A stretch of 63,290 nt of DNA from Chloroflexota bacterium (GCA_015222205.1 JADFUW010000027.1:1-63290); one strand, 5' to 3'. Numbered from the stretch's first letter, positions 52,516-60,910 are shown. The notes: generated by a model not told the origin, from the letters alone. Translations and numbers: made by a program.

Positions 52516-53735
52516 ATAATAAAGATGTGCCCCGCAGGGAAATCTGGGGATTTCATCCCAATGTATTCTTTCTGGGTATCGTCAGCTTCTTGACTGATGT
52601 CTCCAGCGAGATGATTTTTACCCTTGTCCCCCTTTTCTTGTCTAATGTGCTGGGGGTGGGGACTGCTATCATAGGCCTTGTTGGGGGATTGTCGGAAAGC
52701 ACTGATGCCCTATTTCGGATATTTAGTGGTTGGCTTAGTGACAAGATAGGCAAGCGCAAGTCCCTAGCCGTGGCTGGCTACACTATTTCTACGATTGCCA
52801 AGCCCTTTATGTATCTGGCTTCAACGTGGGGTATGGTCTTAGGTGTCAGATTTGGTGACCGGGTGGGTAAGGGCATCCGCAGTTCATCACGAGATGCCCT
52901 GATTGCTGATTCTACCCCACCTGCAGAGAGAGGCAAAAGCTTTGGGTTTCATCGGGCGATGGATACCTCCGGTGCTGTTTTGGGGTTGGCTATAGCGGCT
53001 GCTGTTATCTATCTTGTTCAGGGTGGAGGGCTAGAGCTTAGCCTGAGGACTTACCGGTGGTTGGTACTAATAGGTGTTGTGCCAGCCGTGCTGGCAGTGG
53101 CAATACTGGTAAGATTTGTTAAGGAGAGGGAAAGGAAGCCATCGCTAACTGGCCCTTCTCGCCCCGGGTTTAATCTGGTCAAACTAGCCGCTGGTTTTGA
53201 CACCCGCTTTAAGCTATTTCTGGTGGTTATGGTGTTATTTACCCTGGGTAACTCCAGCGATTTTTTCGTTATACTGCGGGCGCAGGATATGGGCTCATCT
53301 GTTTTCCATATCACGCTGATGCTTGTCCTGTTTAACGCTACCTATGCGGCGGTTTCTTTGCCGGCAGGCAGATTATCAGACCGACTGGGCAGGAGACGTG
53401 TTATCGCTATGGGCTGGGGTATTTATGCCCTGGTTTACCTTGGGTTTGCCCTGACCTCTGAGCTCTGGCAGGTGTGGCTGCTCTTTGCCGGCTACGGCAT
53501 TTATTATGGTATAGTTGAGGGGGTAGCCAGGGCTTTTGTTGCCGACCTGGTGCCTGCGGAGAGAAGAGGCACTGCTTATGGACTGTATCACGGGGTGGTT
53601 GGTCTTACTCTTTTACCTGCCAGCCTGATTGCCGGCTGGATGTGGCAGACTTATAGCCCTCAAGCCCCGTTTTTCTTTGGCGCTGGCCTGGCGGCTCTGG
53701 CAACAATAGGCATGATGGCTTTTATCAGAGAATAA
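52500..53735 (+). CDS. MFS transporter, probable drug/metabolite exporter
   Basis: A 411-residue protein with about twelve membrane helices. Motif A occurs as GWLSDKIGKRKSLAV in the first half and is repeated as GRLSDRLGRRRVIAM in the second. The RSSSRDALIADSTPPAERGKSFGFHRAMDTSGAVLG stretch, quoted in part, identifies an exporter subgroup common near PadR. TTG start. Confidence 0.88.
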   Translation: MAELLNNKDVPRREIWGFHPNVFFLGIVSFLTDVSSEMIFTLVPLFLSNVLGVGTAIIGLVGGLSESTDALFRIFSGWLSDKIGKRKSLAVAGYTISTIAKPFMYLASTWGMVLGVRFGDRVGKGIRSSSRDALIADSTPPAERGKSFGFHRAMDTSGAVLGLAIAAAVIYLVQGGGLELSLRTYRWLVLIGVVPAVLAVAILVRFVKERERKPSLTGPSRPGFNLVKLAAGFDTRFKLFLVVMVLFTLGNSSDFFVILRAQDMGSSVFHITLMLVLFNATYAAVSLPAGRLSDRLGRRRVIAMGWGIYALVYLGFALTSELWQVWLLFAGYGIYYGIVEGVARAFVADLVPAERRGTAYGLYHGVVGLTLLPASLIAGWMWQTYSPQAPFFFGAGLAALATIGMMAFIRE

Positions 53736-53754
53736 AGAGGGCGAAATCGTTCAC

Positions 53755-54249
53755 CTACTTAGGCTGCTTTGACCTAATAATGTCTTGAACTCTTTGGACT
53801 TCACTCTTCCAAGCTGGCTCGTGTGTGGGAAGAGGTTCCAAAGGCGTCTTAGGCTCTTTCTTATGAAACCTCTTCGCAGTCTCAAGAGCGTTTCTTGCCC
53901 TTATTATATCTCCATGCTCAGCAAATATCTCAGCAAGTAAGATCCAATCACTGTCTTTCCCACCGAATAATCCAAGCGATTTCACACATGTGGATGCCGC
54001 ACCCTTGGAATCACCGGAGGCTAGTTTTAATCTTGCCAACCTACGAAGTGCTTCCTGACCAACCACATTCAATACCATGTCAGCAACATTTTTGGGGAAT
54101 ACTTTGCCCTTCAGTTCCGGAAATCGCATCTTTATTTGTCTATCGATAGCACCTTTTTCCTGCTTATCAAGAACGATTGGCTCTCCAGCCTTGACCTCTT
54201 CAATCAACGGCGGCATGTCAGGGAATTGCCGCTTATGGAAAAAGCCCAT
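53755..54249 (-). CDS. Small helical (TPR-like) protein of unknown function
   Basis: A 164-residue protein. Residues about 75-130 form helical pairs like tetratricopeptide repeats (ALRRLARLKLASGDSKGAAS, DWILLAEIFAEHGDIIRARNALETA). No catalytic motif. ATG start; a weak GGAGG precedes it. It has no obvious functional partners; the next gene upstream is also hypothetical. Confidence 0.6.
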   Translation of the reverse strand: MGFFHKRQFPDMPPLIEEVKAGEPIVLDKQEKGAIDRQIKMRFPELKGKVFPKNVADMVLNVVGQEALRRLARLKLASGDSKGAASTCVKSLGLFGGKDSDWILLAEIFAEHGDIIRARNALETAKRFHKKEPKTPLEPLPTHEPAWKSEVQRVQDIIRSKQPK

Positions 54250-54315
54250 TTTATAATACCTCCTCCAACCAAATACATCGTTAGATTATAACAATCCCGG
54301 GTACTATAGTGCTTA

Positions 54316-55134
54316 TTAGGTGATAGGTAAGGGAATTTCTGTTACTTCTCCACCTCTCATGAAATAGACATGTCTCATTTCAGAGTAGCTTTCGGCGTTA
54401 ATGTTTGTAAAGGCTTGCATTATTTCGGGAGGGTCTATCGGTCTCTCTCTTTCTTCAATTAGCACCAGAAAAGTCTCTTTTGTATTTGATTGTTTTAGCT
54501 GTTCGTTTGCATGTGAGACTAGTTGTTCAAATTTTTCTAACTCAAGCTCGTCGAAGCTGATAGAGTAGCAGCCAGTTGTCCCGTGGTGTAGCTTTACTAC
54601 GCTACCTTGATTATTTAGTTTCTTAAGCTCAAGAAGTATGATATCAGGTAACATGAACAATAATCTTTCACTAATCTCAGGCTTTAGGTCTTCTGTCTCC
54701 CCTACATTAAGCCTTTGTGCTACTTCTATAATAGTCTCAGACAGAATGTCCTTAAATGTTTGTCTGCTTTCAGGCTGTTTCTTGAACGGGAAGTTATACT
54801 CCTTATATGTATCGACAAACAGACTGAAAGTGCCTGTCAACTTGTTGGAGAGGCTACTTGTCACCTCATCTAAAAGATTGCAGATCTCCTTTCTCTTTTT
54901 CTCTAATATCTGCTTCGTTATTCTTTTAACTTCTACCGCTATTTCATCACCTGTTTCCGTATCATAGCAGACCCAGTCCCAATTAAGCTGGCCTTCTAAG
55001 TGAGGATAGACTTCGGTGGTTTTGTCTTTAATCGCAATATGTGTCCCATATTTCTCATTGTGATAATCTAGGACACGCTGCACATGCTCTCTTTCCCATT
55101 CGTCTTTTCTATCTTGCGTGGTTCTAGCCATCAT
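54316..55134 (-). CDS. Hypothetical protein with possible PD-(D/E)XK-like nuclease core
   Basis: A 272-residue protein with no clear family. The stretch WDWVCYDTETGDEIAVEVKRI resembles the D...ExK core of restriction-endonuclease-fold proteins, with a preceding Asp/Glu (TEVYPHLEGQ). The rest is helical and charged. No methyltransferase or other defence partner is near. Composition is more AT-rich than its neighbours, which hints at acquisition. Confidence 0.5.
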   Translation of the reverse strand: MMARTTQDRKDEWEREHVQRVLDYHNEKYGTHIAIKDKTTEVYPHLEGQLNWDWVCYDTETGDEIAVEVKRITKQILEKKRKEICNLLDEVTSSLSNKLTGTFSLFVDTYKEYNFPFKKQPESRQTFKDILSETIIEVAQRLNVGETEDLKPEISERLLFMLPDIILLELKKLNNQGSVVKLHHGTTGCYSISFDELELEKFEQLVSHANEQLKQSNTKETFLVLIEERERPIDPPEIMQAFTNINAESYSEMRHVYFMRGGEVTEIPLPIT

Positions 55135-55152
55135 CCCTTATTCTAACACGGA

Positions 55153-55177
55153 GGGGCAAAGAATAACTCTTTGCCCC
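55153..55177. terminator. Terminator hairpin downstream of panC
   Basis: GGGGCAAAG and CTTTGCCCC form a perfect 9-bp stem with a 7-nt loop; TTTT follows on the plus strand. It lies between the panC end and the start of the hypothetical gene. Orientation of its main function is uncertain. Confidence 0.6.
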
Positions 55178-55231
55178 TTTTATAATAGGTCTAAGGCTCC
55201 GCAAAGCCGTAGAACACATTTTGAGAAGTTA

Positions 55232-56062
55232 TTATATCACTATATTGTCAATAAGTCTAGTCCTGCCAATTTTTACTGCCAGTGAGACTAGGGCTGGTGG
55301 TTTAACCGTATCCAGTTCGTCTAGGGTTTCAGCATTGGCGATAGATACATAATCAACATTGGCTAGTGGCTGTTGCTGGATTAGTCCTATAATCTCCTGC
55401 CGTAGGCGTTCGGCGTTTTTCTCTCCGTTAGCATATAATTGTTGAGCTAAGCTTAGTGCCTGATAAAGAACTACGGCGGCTTGGCGCTCGTGGGGATTAA
55501 GATAGGTATTACGACTGCTCAACGCCAGCCCATCAGGCTCACGCACCGTAGGTAGGGTAACTATTTCTATATTCATATTTAGGTCGGTTACCATTTTTTT
55601 GATGACTATCGCCTGCTGGGCGTCTTTCTGCCCAAAGTAGGCTCTTTGGGGCTGGATAATGTTAAACAGCTTGGCACAAACTGTAGTAACTCCCCTGAAA
55701 TGACCGGGGCGGGCGGTACCTTCCAGTCGCTCTGTTACCTTGCCTATCTCTACCCGGGCACTGAACGGCTGAGGGTACACCTCATCGGCCTGTGGTATGA
55801 AGACAAGGTCAGTTCCCGCCTTGTCTAGCAAAGCAAGGTCGTGCTGGGTATTTCGGGGGTAGCTAACAAAGTCTTCCTGTGGCCCAAACTGCATTGGGTT
55901 AACAAATATACTGACCACTGCTGATGGGTTTTCCGTTCTCGCCTTTCTCACTAGGGATAAATGCCCTTCGTGGAGGTAGCCCATAGTTGGCACAAAGCCA
56001 ACCGGCTCAGTAAGCCTACGCCTTAGCTTTCTCATGTCATCTATTTTTTCAGCGATTTTCAT
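55232..56062 (-). CDS. panC: Pantothenate synthetase
   Basis: ATP-dependent joining of pantoate and beta-alanine. 276 residues with VGFVPTMGYLHEGHLSLVRKA, NPMQFGPQEDFVSYPR, GHFRGVTTVC, FGQKDAQQ and LSSRNTYL. Third of the three pan genes, after panD and panB. Confidence 0.96.
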   Translation of the reverse strand: MKIAEKIDDMRKLRRRLTEPVGFVPTMGYLHEGHLSLVRKARTENPSAVVSIFVNPMQFGPQEDFVSYPRNTQHDLALLDKAGTDLVFIPQADEVYPQPFSARVEIGKVTERLEGTARPGHFRGVTTVCAKLFNIIQPQRAYFGQKDAQQAIVIKKMVTDLNMNIEIVTLPTVREPDGLALSSRNTYLNPHERQAAVVLYQALSLAQQLYANGEKNAERLRQEIIGLIQQQPLANVDYVSIANAETLDELDTVKPPALVSLAVKIGRTRLIDNIVI

Positions 56063-56115
56063 AGAGGATGTTATCTACCTAACCAACTTGAATCTTAAAT
56101 TTTGTTACTTGGTAG

Positions 56116-56157
56116 CCCTCCCCCCTTTCCCCTTCTCTTATCAAGGGAGGGGGGAAA
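56116..56157. repeat. Polypyrimidine/polypurine tract between panB and panC
   Basis: CCCTCCCCCCTTTCCCC followed closely by AAGGGAGGGGGGAAA makes a strand-asymmetric inverted tract able to form a hairpin with several registers. It resembles dispersed intergenic repeats seen in many genomes; copy number cannot be judged here. Confidence 0.5.
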
Positions 56158-56189
56158 TGTAGATGACCCATTCGGTGGAAAAGGTCTAT

Positions 56190-57017
56190 TTATTTGAGCT
56201 TATCTAGAATGCTTTCGTCCATGGAGAAGCCCTGCTCCTCGGTGGGGAAGCTGCCGTTTTTCACTTCTTTGTCGTATTCGGTAACGGTGGCTCGGATAGT
56301 ATCTGCCAGTTTGGCATATTGCTTGGCGTGCTTGGGAACAAAATCGGTAAACAGACCCAGAATATCACTTATAACCTGAACCTGACCATCACAGCCGATA
56401 CCGGCGCCGATGCCAATAGTGGGGATGCTTATACTTTGCGTAATCAGTGTTGCTAACGGGGTCGGCACAGTCTCCAGAACAACGGCGAAGGCTCCAGCCT
56501 GTTCCAGGGCGTGGGCATCCTCGAGCATTCTGGTGGCAGTTTCCTCGGTTTTACCCTGTACCTTATAGCCTCCCAGTTGATGAATTGACTGGGGGGTAAG
56601 TCCAATGTGTCCCATAACCGGTATGCCGCAACTTACGATACTTCTCACTGTTTCGGCTACGGTTACGCCTCCCTCAAGCTTAACTGATTGGGCACCACCC
56701 TCCTGAATAAAACGGGCTGCATTGCGTAGGGCGTCTGAGATACTGGTATGGTAGGTCATAAAGGGCATATCCCCGATTATTATTGCCTGTTTGGTGCCCC
56801 TGACCACCGCCTTGGTATGGTGTAGCATCTCCTCTATAGTTACCGGTATGGTTGATTCATAGCCTAGGACTACCATACCCAGGCTATCCCCCACCAGAAT
56901 TAGTGGTATTCCTGCCTCATCAATTATCTTGGCGGTGATGTAGTCGTAGGCGGTGAGTATGGTGATTTTCTCGCCCCTTTGTTTCATGCTTTTTAGCTGG
57001 CTTATAGAAATTCGCAC
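56190..57017 (-). CDS. panB: 3-methyl-2-oxobutanoate hydroxymethyltransferase
   Basis: Makes ketopantoate from 2-oxoisovalerate using methylene-THF. 275 residues with ITILTAYDYITAKI, LVGDSLGMVVLGYESTIPVT, VKLEGGVTVAETV and MGHIGLTPQSIHQLGGYKVQ. Twelve bases downstream of panD. Confidence 0.96.
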   Translation of the reverse strand: MRISISQLKSMKQRGEKITILTAYDYITAKIIDEAGIPLILVGDSLGMVVLGYESTIPVTIEEMLHHTKAVVRGTKQAIIIGDMPFMTYHTSISDALRNAARFIQEGGAQSVKLEGGVTVAETVRSIVSCGIPVMGHIGLTPQSIHQLGGYKVQGKTEETATRMLEDAHALEQAGAFAVVLETVPTPLATLITQSISIPTIGIGAGIGCDGQVQVISDILGLFTDFVPKHAKQYAKLADTIRATVTEYDKEVKNGSFPTEEQGFSMDESILDKLK

Positions 57018-57028
57018 TTGTTTCTCCT

Positions 57029-57403
57029 TCAGGAAGGCATAGCCTCAGCTACTTGTTTACTCCCGGTGATAGCATTTTTAGCATTAACATATACCAGTCG
57101 GGGCGTGAAGTCGTGGGCTTCAGCATCCTCAACGTGACAGTAGGCAAGGATGATAATCGTGTCCCCCTTGATGGCTAATCTAGCGGCGGCACCATTCAGG
57201 CAGACTTCACCGCTTTCTTCTCCCTCAATGGCATAAGTGGTAAAACGGGCACCGTTATTTATGTTTAATACCTGCACCTGCTCGTAGGGCAGGATGTCAG
57301 CCTCTTTTATAAGCTTCTTGTCGATGGTGATGCTGCCTTCATAACTAAGATTGAGTCGGGTAACCCGGGCTCGGTGGATTTTACTCTTGAGCATTACTCG
57401 CAT
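57029..57403 (-). CDS. panD: Aspartate 1-decarboxylase
   Basis: Pyruvoyl enzyme giving beta-alanine. 124 residues with [23 protein letters not shown]; self-cleavage at Gly23-Ser24 makes the pyruvoyl group. [14 protein letters not shown] and LNGAAARL complete the family pattern. Confidence 0.95.
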   Translation of the reverse strand: MRVMLKSKIHRARVTRLNLSYEGSITIDKKLIKEADILPYEQVQVLNINNGARFTTYAIEGEESGEVCLNGAAARLAIKGDTIIILAYCHVEDAEAHDFTPRLVYVNAKNAITGSKQVAEAMPS

Positions 57404-57443
57404 TGACTTCTCCTGATGGTTTTATTTCTAAGCATTGTTCGCC

Positions 57444-58334
57444 TTAACTTCCCCTCGTTGATTCTTTACCTATTTGGGTTGTTGTTAATATAGCCTTTAG
57501 CTCCTCAGCCTGGTGCTCATTTATTCTTCCCTTGGCTAAAGCAATAGGGACGGTCTTAAGTCCAAGTTCTCTGTAGGTGGTAAGCAGGCTGGGAGCAGCT
57601 TTGTGTAGGGCGTCAAGATGCTTCTTAATAGTTCCGATATCGCCACGGGCGATTGGTCCGGTGAGGCACTCCGGTATTCCGACGGTTTCAATATTGTGGA
57701 TTGTCCCTCGTATCAGCGGCAGTAGCGCTTCAGTGGCTTGGTTTGTGGGGACATCAAAGGTTTGCCATAGGTCGGTAGCCAATTTAACCAGGGTTACCAG
57801 GTAATTGCAGGCGATAACCGCTGCGGCATGGTAAATTACCTTGTCGCTTGCCTTTAGCTCAATCCAATGACCACCAAGGGCGGTAGTCATATCTTTAAGT
57901 GTTTTTAGTAATGGTTCCGCAGCCTCCAGGGCGAAGGTAGAGCCGGGTGTGTTTTCTATAGCCTGTTCTACACTGGCGAATGTCTGCAGGGGGTGAAAGA
58001 CACCAACATGGGCATCTAATTTCTTAGCTGGCTCCAGAATTTCAGTAGAATCGGCGCCACTACAATGGACTACCCCCTGCCCTATATGCCACTTTATTTG
58101 AGATGCTACGGGGGCTATAGCATCATCGGGGGTAGTAATAAAGACAAGCTCGGCTCTATCAGCCACCTCTTGATTATTACTCGCCGGTATGCATCCGTTG
58201 ATTGCTTGAGCTAGGTTTCTGGCTGAGGTTTGATGCCGGCTAGATATAGCCACTACCGAGTAGCCCTTGTTGCTTAACTGAGTGCTAAGAGCAGTGCCTA
58301 TAGTTCCCGCCCCAATAAACCCCAGCTTAATCAT
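57444..58334 (-). CDS. Rossmann-fold DUF2520 protein, candidate ketopantoate reductase
   Basis: A 296-residue oxidoreductase-like protein: KLGFIGAGTIGTALSTQLSN (NAD(P)-binding), ELVFITTPDDAIAPVA, VVHCSGADST, then the C-terminal DUF2520 helical domain (HPLQTF, VIYHAAAVIACNYLV). ATG 58334 with GGGAGAG upstream is the real start; the track's extension reads through a terminator hairpin. It begins the operon with panD-panB-panC, and no classical panE is present, so it may supply the missing ketopantoate reduction. Confidence 0.8.
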   Translation of the reverse strand: MIKLGFIGAGTIGTALSTQLSNKGYSVVAISSRHQTSARNLAQAINGCIPASNNQEVADRAELVFITTPDDAIAPVASQIKWHIGQGVVHCSGADSTEILEPAKKLDAHVGVFHPLQTFASVEQAIENTPGSTFALEAAEPLLKTLKDMTTALGGHWIELKASDKVIYHAAAVIACNYLVTLVKLATDLWQTFDVPTNQATEALLPLIRGTIHNIETVGIPECLTGPIARGDIGTIKKHLDALHKAAPSLLTTYRELGLKTVPIALAKGRINEHQAEELKAILTTTQIGKESTRGS

Positions 58335-58362
58335 ATTCACTCTCCCACGAAACGAGTTTAAT

Positions 58363-58399
58363 AAAAAAACACCCTCTCTGCTTCTCACAGAGAAGGCGC
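58363..58399 (-). terminator. Intrinsic terminator in the pan leader
   Basis: GCGCCTTCTCTG and CAGAGAGGGTGT pair over 12 bp (three G-U) with a 7-nt loop, followed by TTTTTTT on the minus strand. It stands 30 bp before the first pan-operon gene and about 140 nt into its predicted transcript, so it would act as an attenuator. Confidence 0.8.
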
Positions 58400-58477
58400 T
58401 CAAAACAACAATTCTAGTTTTTTGCCGTCTCGGTCGTCTCTGATCCAAGCGACTAAAGCTATATTCGCTATATTCAC
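58400..58477 (-). other. Possible leader ORF of the pan operon
   Basis: GTG-initiated ORF of 25 codons (MNIANIALVAWIRDDRDGKK then LELLF) ending exactly at the base of the terminator stem. Eight residues are Ile, Leu or Val; pantoate derives from the valine pathway. The ribosome site is mediocre and the candidate antiterminator (CAGAGA with TCTCTG) is only 6 bp, so this remains tentative. Confidence 0.35.
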
Positions 58478-58530
58478 TTTTACAAGCTCACCGCTAAACT
58501 GGTCGGTGGCCAATAATTATTCCGGGCTTA

Positions 58531-58559
58531 AGTATAGAAGGTCAGGTAAATTTAGTCAA
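58531..58559 (-). promoter_or_regulatory. Promoter of the pan operon
   Basis: TTGACT (58559-58554), 17 nt, TATACT (58536-58531) on the minus strand, just past the DUF4870 stop. Predicted transcript start is near 58524, giving a leader of about 190 nt. Confidence 0.75.
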
Positions 58560-58575
58560 TAGGCACTATTATGCA

Positions 58576-59007
58576 CTACTTATTGGCGTCTAGTTTAGCT
58601 AAACATTTATCGGCTAAACTACTAAACACGGGAACCCTATATGTCTGACCGTGATATGCCTTGTACATCAAGACTCCCCACAGTATCCACCAAATTGCGA
58701 AGAAGATAGCGAAAATAACAGTGCCGGCAATCCATTGAGGGTAGGAAACTCCCCCCCAAACTGCCCAGGCCGACCAGCGCACGGTGTTGGCAATACCCCA
58801 GATAATATTAAGAATACCAAAGGTAACTAGTGACTGCATGGCGTGGAAGCGGATTAACTTATTCTTCTTCTCCGTAACGAGAAAGATGATGCCGGTTACC
58901 CAGAAGCCGACATAACATAGCAATCCTGCTTTATTTGGTTTTAGACTCGTTGTTGAACCAGCCTCCTTTGTCTTTTTCCCCTTCTTTCCTTCTGGTGACG
59001 CTCCCAT
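58576..59007 (-). CDS. DUF4870-like small membrane protein
   Basis: A 143-residue protein: a charged N-terminus, then four membrane helices with LLCYVGFWVTGIIFLVTEKKNKLIRFHAMQSL, quoted in part as KKNKLIRFHAMQSL, which is characteristic of the Tic20/DUF4870 family. Function unknown. Monocistronic, with the pan promoter right behind it. Confidence 0.8.
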   Translation of the reverse strand: MGASPEGKKGKKTKEAGSTTSLKPNKAGLLCYVGFWVTGIIFLVTEKKNKLIRFHAMQSLVTFGILNIIWGIANTVRWSAWAVWGGVSYPQWIAGTVIFAIFFAIWWILWGVLMYKAYHGQTYRVPVFSSLADKCLAKLDANK

Positions 59008-59169
59008 TTTAAGCCTCCTTATAGTTTAATATAGCTCTCGGTTGATTAACGGGTACTCTACTGATGTGTTGACTATAGTAGCCTGTTAATGGCTAACTGT
59101 CAATACCCTATTTCACAGCATGGAGTTGACACCTGTATTGCTAGAAGATACAATAACCCTGACCTTGGC

Positions 59170-59245
<76 letters not shown>

Positions 59246-59254
59246 AAAGAAGGG

Positions 59255-59329
59255 GCGGAAGTAGTTCAGCGGTAGAATGCTTCCTTGCCAAGGAAGAGGT
59301 CGCGAGTTCGAATCTCGTCTTCCGCTCCA
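59255..59329 (+). tRNA. tRNA-Gly (anticodon GCC)
   Basis: Begins GCGGAAGTAGTTCAGCGGT; acceptor GCGGAAG/CTTCCGC, anticodon stem CTTCC/GGAAG with loop TTGCCAA giving GCC, T arm CGAGTTCGAATCTCG. Discriminator T and encoded CCA. Nine bases after tRNA-Phe. Confidence 0.97.
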
Positions 59330-59550
59330 GTGAGCTTTGACCACAATGCTACTGTGAGAGCTTTGGCCTTCCCGCAGTCCTAGAATTTATCCCTAACTAT
59401 AACTCTCGTCACCCTCTTCACCGATCCCTCGTCCTGTTATCTTAACATGGTCACCAGCCTGCCGCTCAGGGCAAGGCGATTGAAGAGGAACTGCGTAGGG
59501 TAGATGAACCTATCCGCGGTAGAGGGTAGTTGTCCTTATACTGATGCTTG
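59330..59550 (+). other. Intergenic stretch after the tRNA pair
   Basis: No gene-like ORF or RNA structure seen. It ends in the promoter described next. TAGAGGGTAGTT occurs here (59519) and again at 59579, a short direct repeat around the promoter. Confidence 0.4.
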
Positions 59551-59579
59551 TTTACAAACGTTGCCTTCCTGTGTATAAT
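59551..59579 (+). promoter_or_regulatory. Promoter of the zinc-ribbon/rpsU/RRM cluster
   Basis: TTTACA (59551), 17 nt, TATAAT (59574): a near-consensus promoter. Predicted transcript start near 59586 leaves a leader of about 100 nt before the first ATG. Confidence 0.78.
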
Positions 59580-59639
59580 TAGAGGGTAGTTTCAGTTTAG
59601 GGCATTGTATACTTTTTGTCACTTCAGGTTTAGTTAAGG

Positions 59640-59690
59640 ATTGGATGACCCGGACTCTAACTAGAATTTCAAGAGAGGAGGTCATCCAAT
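59640..59690 (+). promoter_or_regulatory. 5'-UTR helix sequestering the start codon
   Basis: ATTGGATGACC (59640-59650) pairs perfectly over 11 bp with GGTCATCCAAT (59680-59690). The second arm covers the end of the Shine-Dalgarno GGAGG and the A and U of the zinc-ribbon ATG. The enclosed 29-nt loop carries the rest of the ribosome site. Melting or refolding would be needed for translation, as in RNA thermometers or cold-shock leaders. Confidence 0.65.
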
Positions 59691-59994
59691 GAGTTTTCAG
59701 GACAAGTCTATCCAGTGCTCTGATTGCGGGACTACGTTCACCTTCAGCGCTGAGGATCAGGAATTTTTCCGTTCCAAAGGCTACACCAATGAGCCTAAGC
59801 GCTGCCCATCGTGTCGTCAGGCAAGGAAGCTGAACCGTCAAGGAAGTAGCTCATATAGTTATTCCCAACGACGTCAGATGTTCCCTGCGGTATGTGCTGA
59901 GTGTGGCAAGGATACTCAGGTACCCTTTGAGCCGCGTGGGGACAAACCTGTGTACTGTAGCGATTGCTATGGTAAAATCAGATTGACCCGGTAG
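59689..59994 (+). CDS. Zinc-ribbon protein with four CxxC motifs
   Basis: A 101-residue protein: CSDCGTTFTFSAEDQEFF, CPSCRQARK, CAECGKDTQVPFEPRGDKPVYCSDCY. This matches the CxxC-CxxC zinc-ribbon family often found near cold-shock or ribosomal genes; its biochemistry is unknown, but nucleic-acid or ribosome binding is plausible. Translation start lies inside a hairpin. Confidence 0.85.
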   Translation: MSFQDKSIQCSDCGTTFTFSAEDQEFFRSKGYTNEPKRCPSCRQARKLNRQGSSSYSYSQRRQMFPAVCAECGKDTQVPFEPRGDKPVYCSDCYGKIRLTR

Positions 59995-60064
59995 TCCAAG
60001 TTAAACCTGAATTGCGTCCGGGTCTGTTGTCAGATTCGGACATAATTCTAGAAAGTATGAGTTT

Positions 60065-60256
60065 TTGTCGTTAACAGTTTCAATACGTGAAGGCGAATCC
60101 CAGGATTCTTTGTTGAGTCGTTTCCAGAGAATGATTCAGATGAGTGGCGTTCTTCGAGAAGCGAAGGCTCGTCGTAGATTCATATCTGAACGAGATGCTG
60201 CTCGTATCAAGGCCAAGAATAGTATCAGAAGAAGGCGGCGTAGAGATACTAAGTGA
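60065..60256 (+). CDS. rpsU: Ribosomal protein bS21
   Basis: A 63-residue protein with VSIREGESQDSLLSRFQRM and an arginine-rich end (RRRRRRDTK), as in bS21. Start is TTG 60065 with a weak AGAAAG upstream. An ATG at 60058 in another frame makes a six-codon mini-ORF over the start. GTCCG/CGGAC (from 60016) forms a small hairpin in the preceding spacer. Confidence 0.88.
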   Translation: MSLTVSIREGESQDSLLSRFQRMIQMSGVLREAKARRRFISERDAARIKAKNSIRRRRRRDTK

Positions 60257-60292
60257 CGGGAAGAGAAATAATTCAAGAAAAGGGGGTGGACT

Positions 60293-60613
60293 ATGAAAAT
60301 CTATGTGGGCAATCTATCGCATGATGTAACTGAAGAAGAATTAAAGCAAGAATTCATGGCTTTTGGAGAGGTGACCTCGGCGAGCATTGTTACAGACAGG
60401 TATACGGGACAACCCAGGGGCTTTGCGTTTGTTGAAATGGCGAAAGTGTCTGAGGGGCAAGCTGCAGTTAAGGGTCTCAACGGCAAAACACTAAAGGATC
60501 AAACTGTTAAAGTAGACGAAGCCCGTCCCCGCGCTGACACCAGAGGCGGTACGTCTTATGGTGACAGGAGGGGCGGCGGGTTTGGTGGTGGGGGTAGACA
60601 GCGAAGATACTAA
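60293..60613 (+). CDS. RRM-domain RNA-binding protein, glycine-rich tail
   Basis: A 106-residue protein with a single RRM (RNP2 IYVGNLS, RNP1 RGFAFVEM) and a Gly/Arg tail (GGGFGGGGRQRRY). It resembles the cyanobacterial cold-inducible Rbp proteins, which are also linked to rpsU. Strong ribosome site AGGGGGTGG. Probably an RNA chaperone. Confidence 0.93.
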   Translation: MKIYVGNLSHDVTEEELKQEFMAFGEVTSASIVTDRYTGQPRGFAFVEMAKVSEGQAAVKGLNGKTLKDQTVKVDEARPRADTRGGTSYGDRRGGGFGGGGRQRRY

Positions 60614-60681
60614 ATTTATGTCGTTGTCAGATATAAGCCTAGCGTATATTGGTAGCTTCAGTCTGGAAGCGTTAATGGTAA

Positions 60682-60725
60682 CGTAGGTAACTAAAAGCCA
60701 AGTTGTTACTACGCCCCCCCTTTTT
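60682..60725 (+). terminator. Terminator after the RRM gene
   Basis: CGTAGGTAAC and GTTACTACG pair over 9 bp with one bulge, followed by CCCCCCC and TTTTT. The remaining bases to the serpin end show no gene. Confidence 0.5.
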
Positions 60726-60910
60726 ATCTTGTTATAGCACCCTTTAACCCTCAGCATAGGGGAAACCTTGCCCAGCCCGGAAGAACGCCTATTTTTGGAT
60801 TACAGGGGCTGTTCTAGATAATAGCCTGGGGAAGCCCTCTTCTTGTGCCTAGGGTCACATTTTAAGCTTCTGTGCAGTCTATAACGCCCGCTATGGCAGT
60901 TGGAAGAGAG

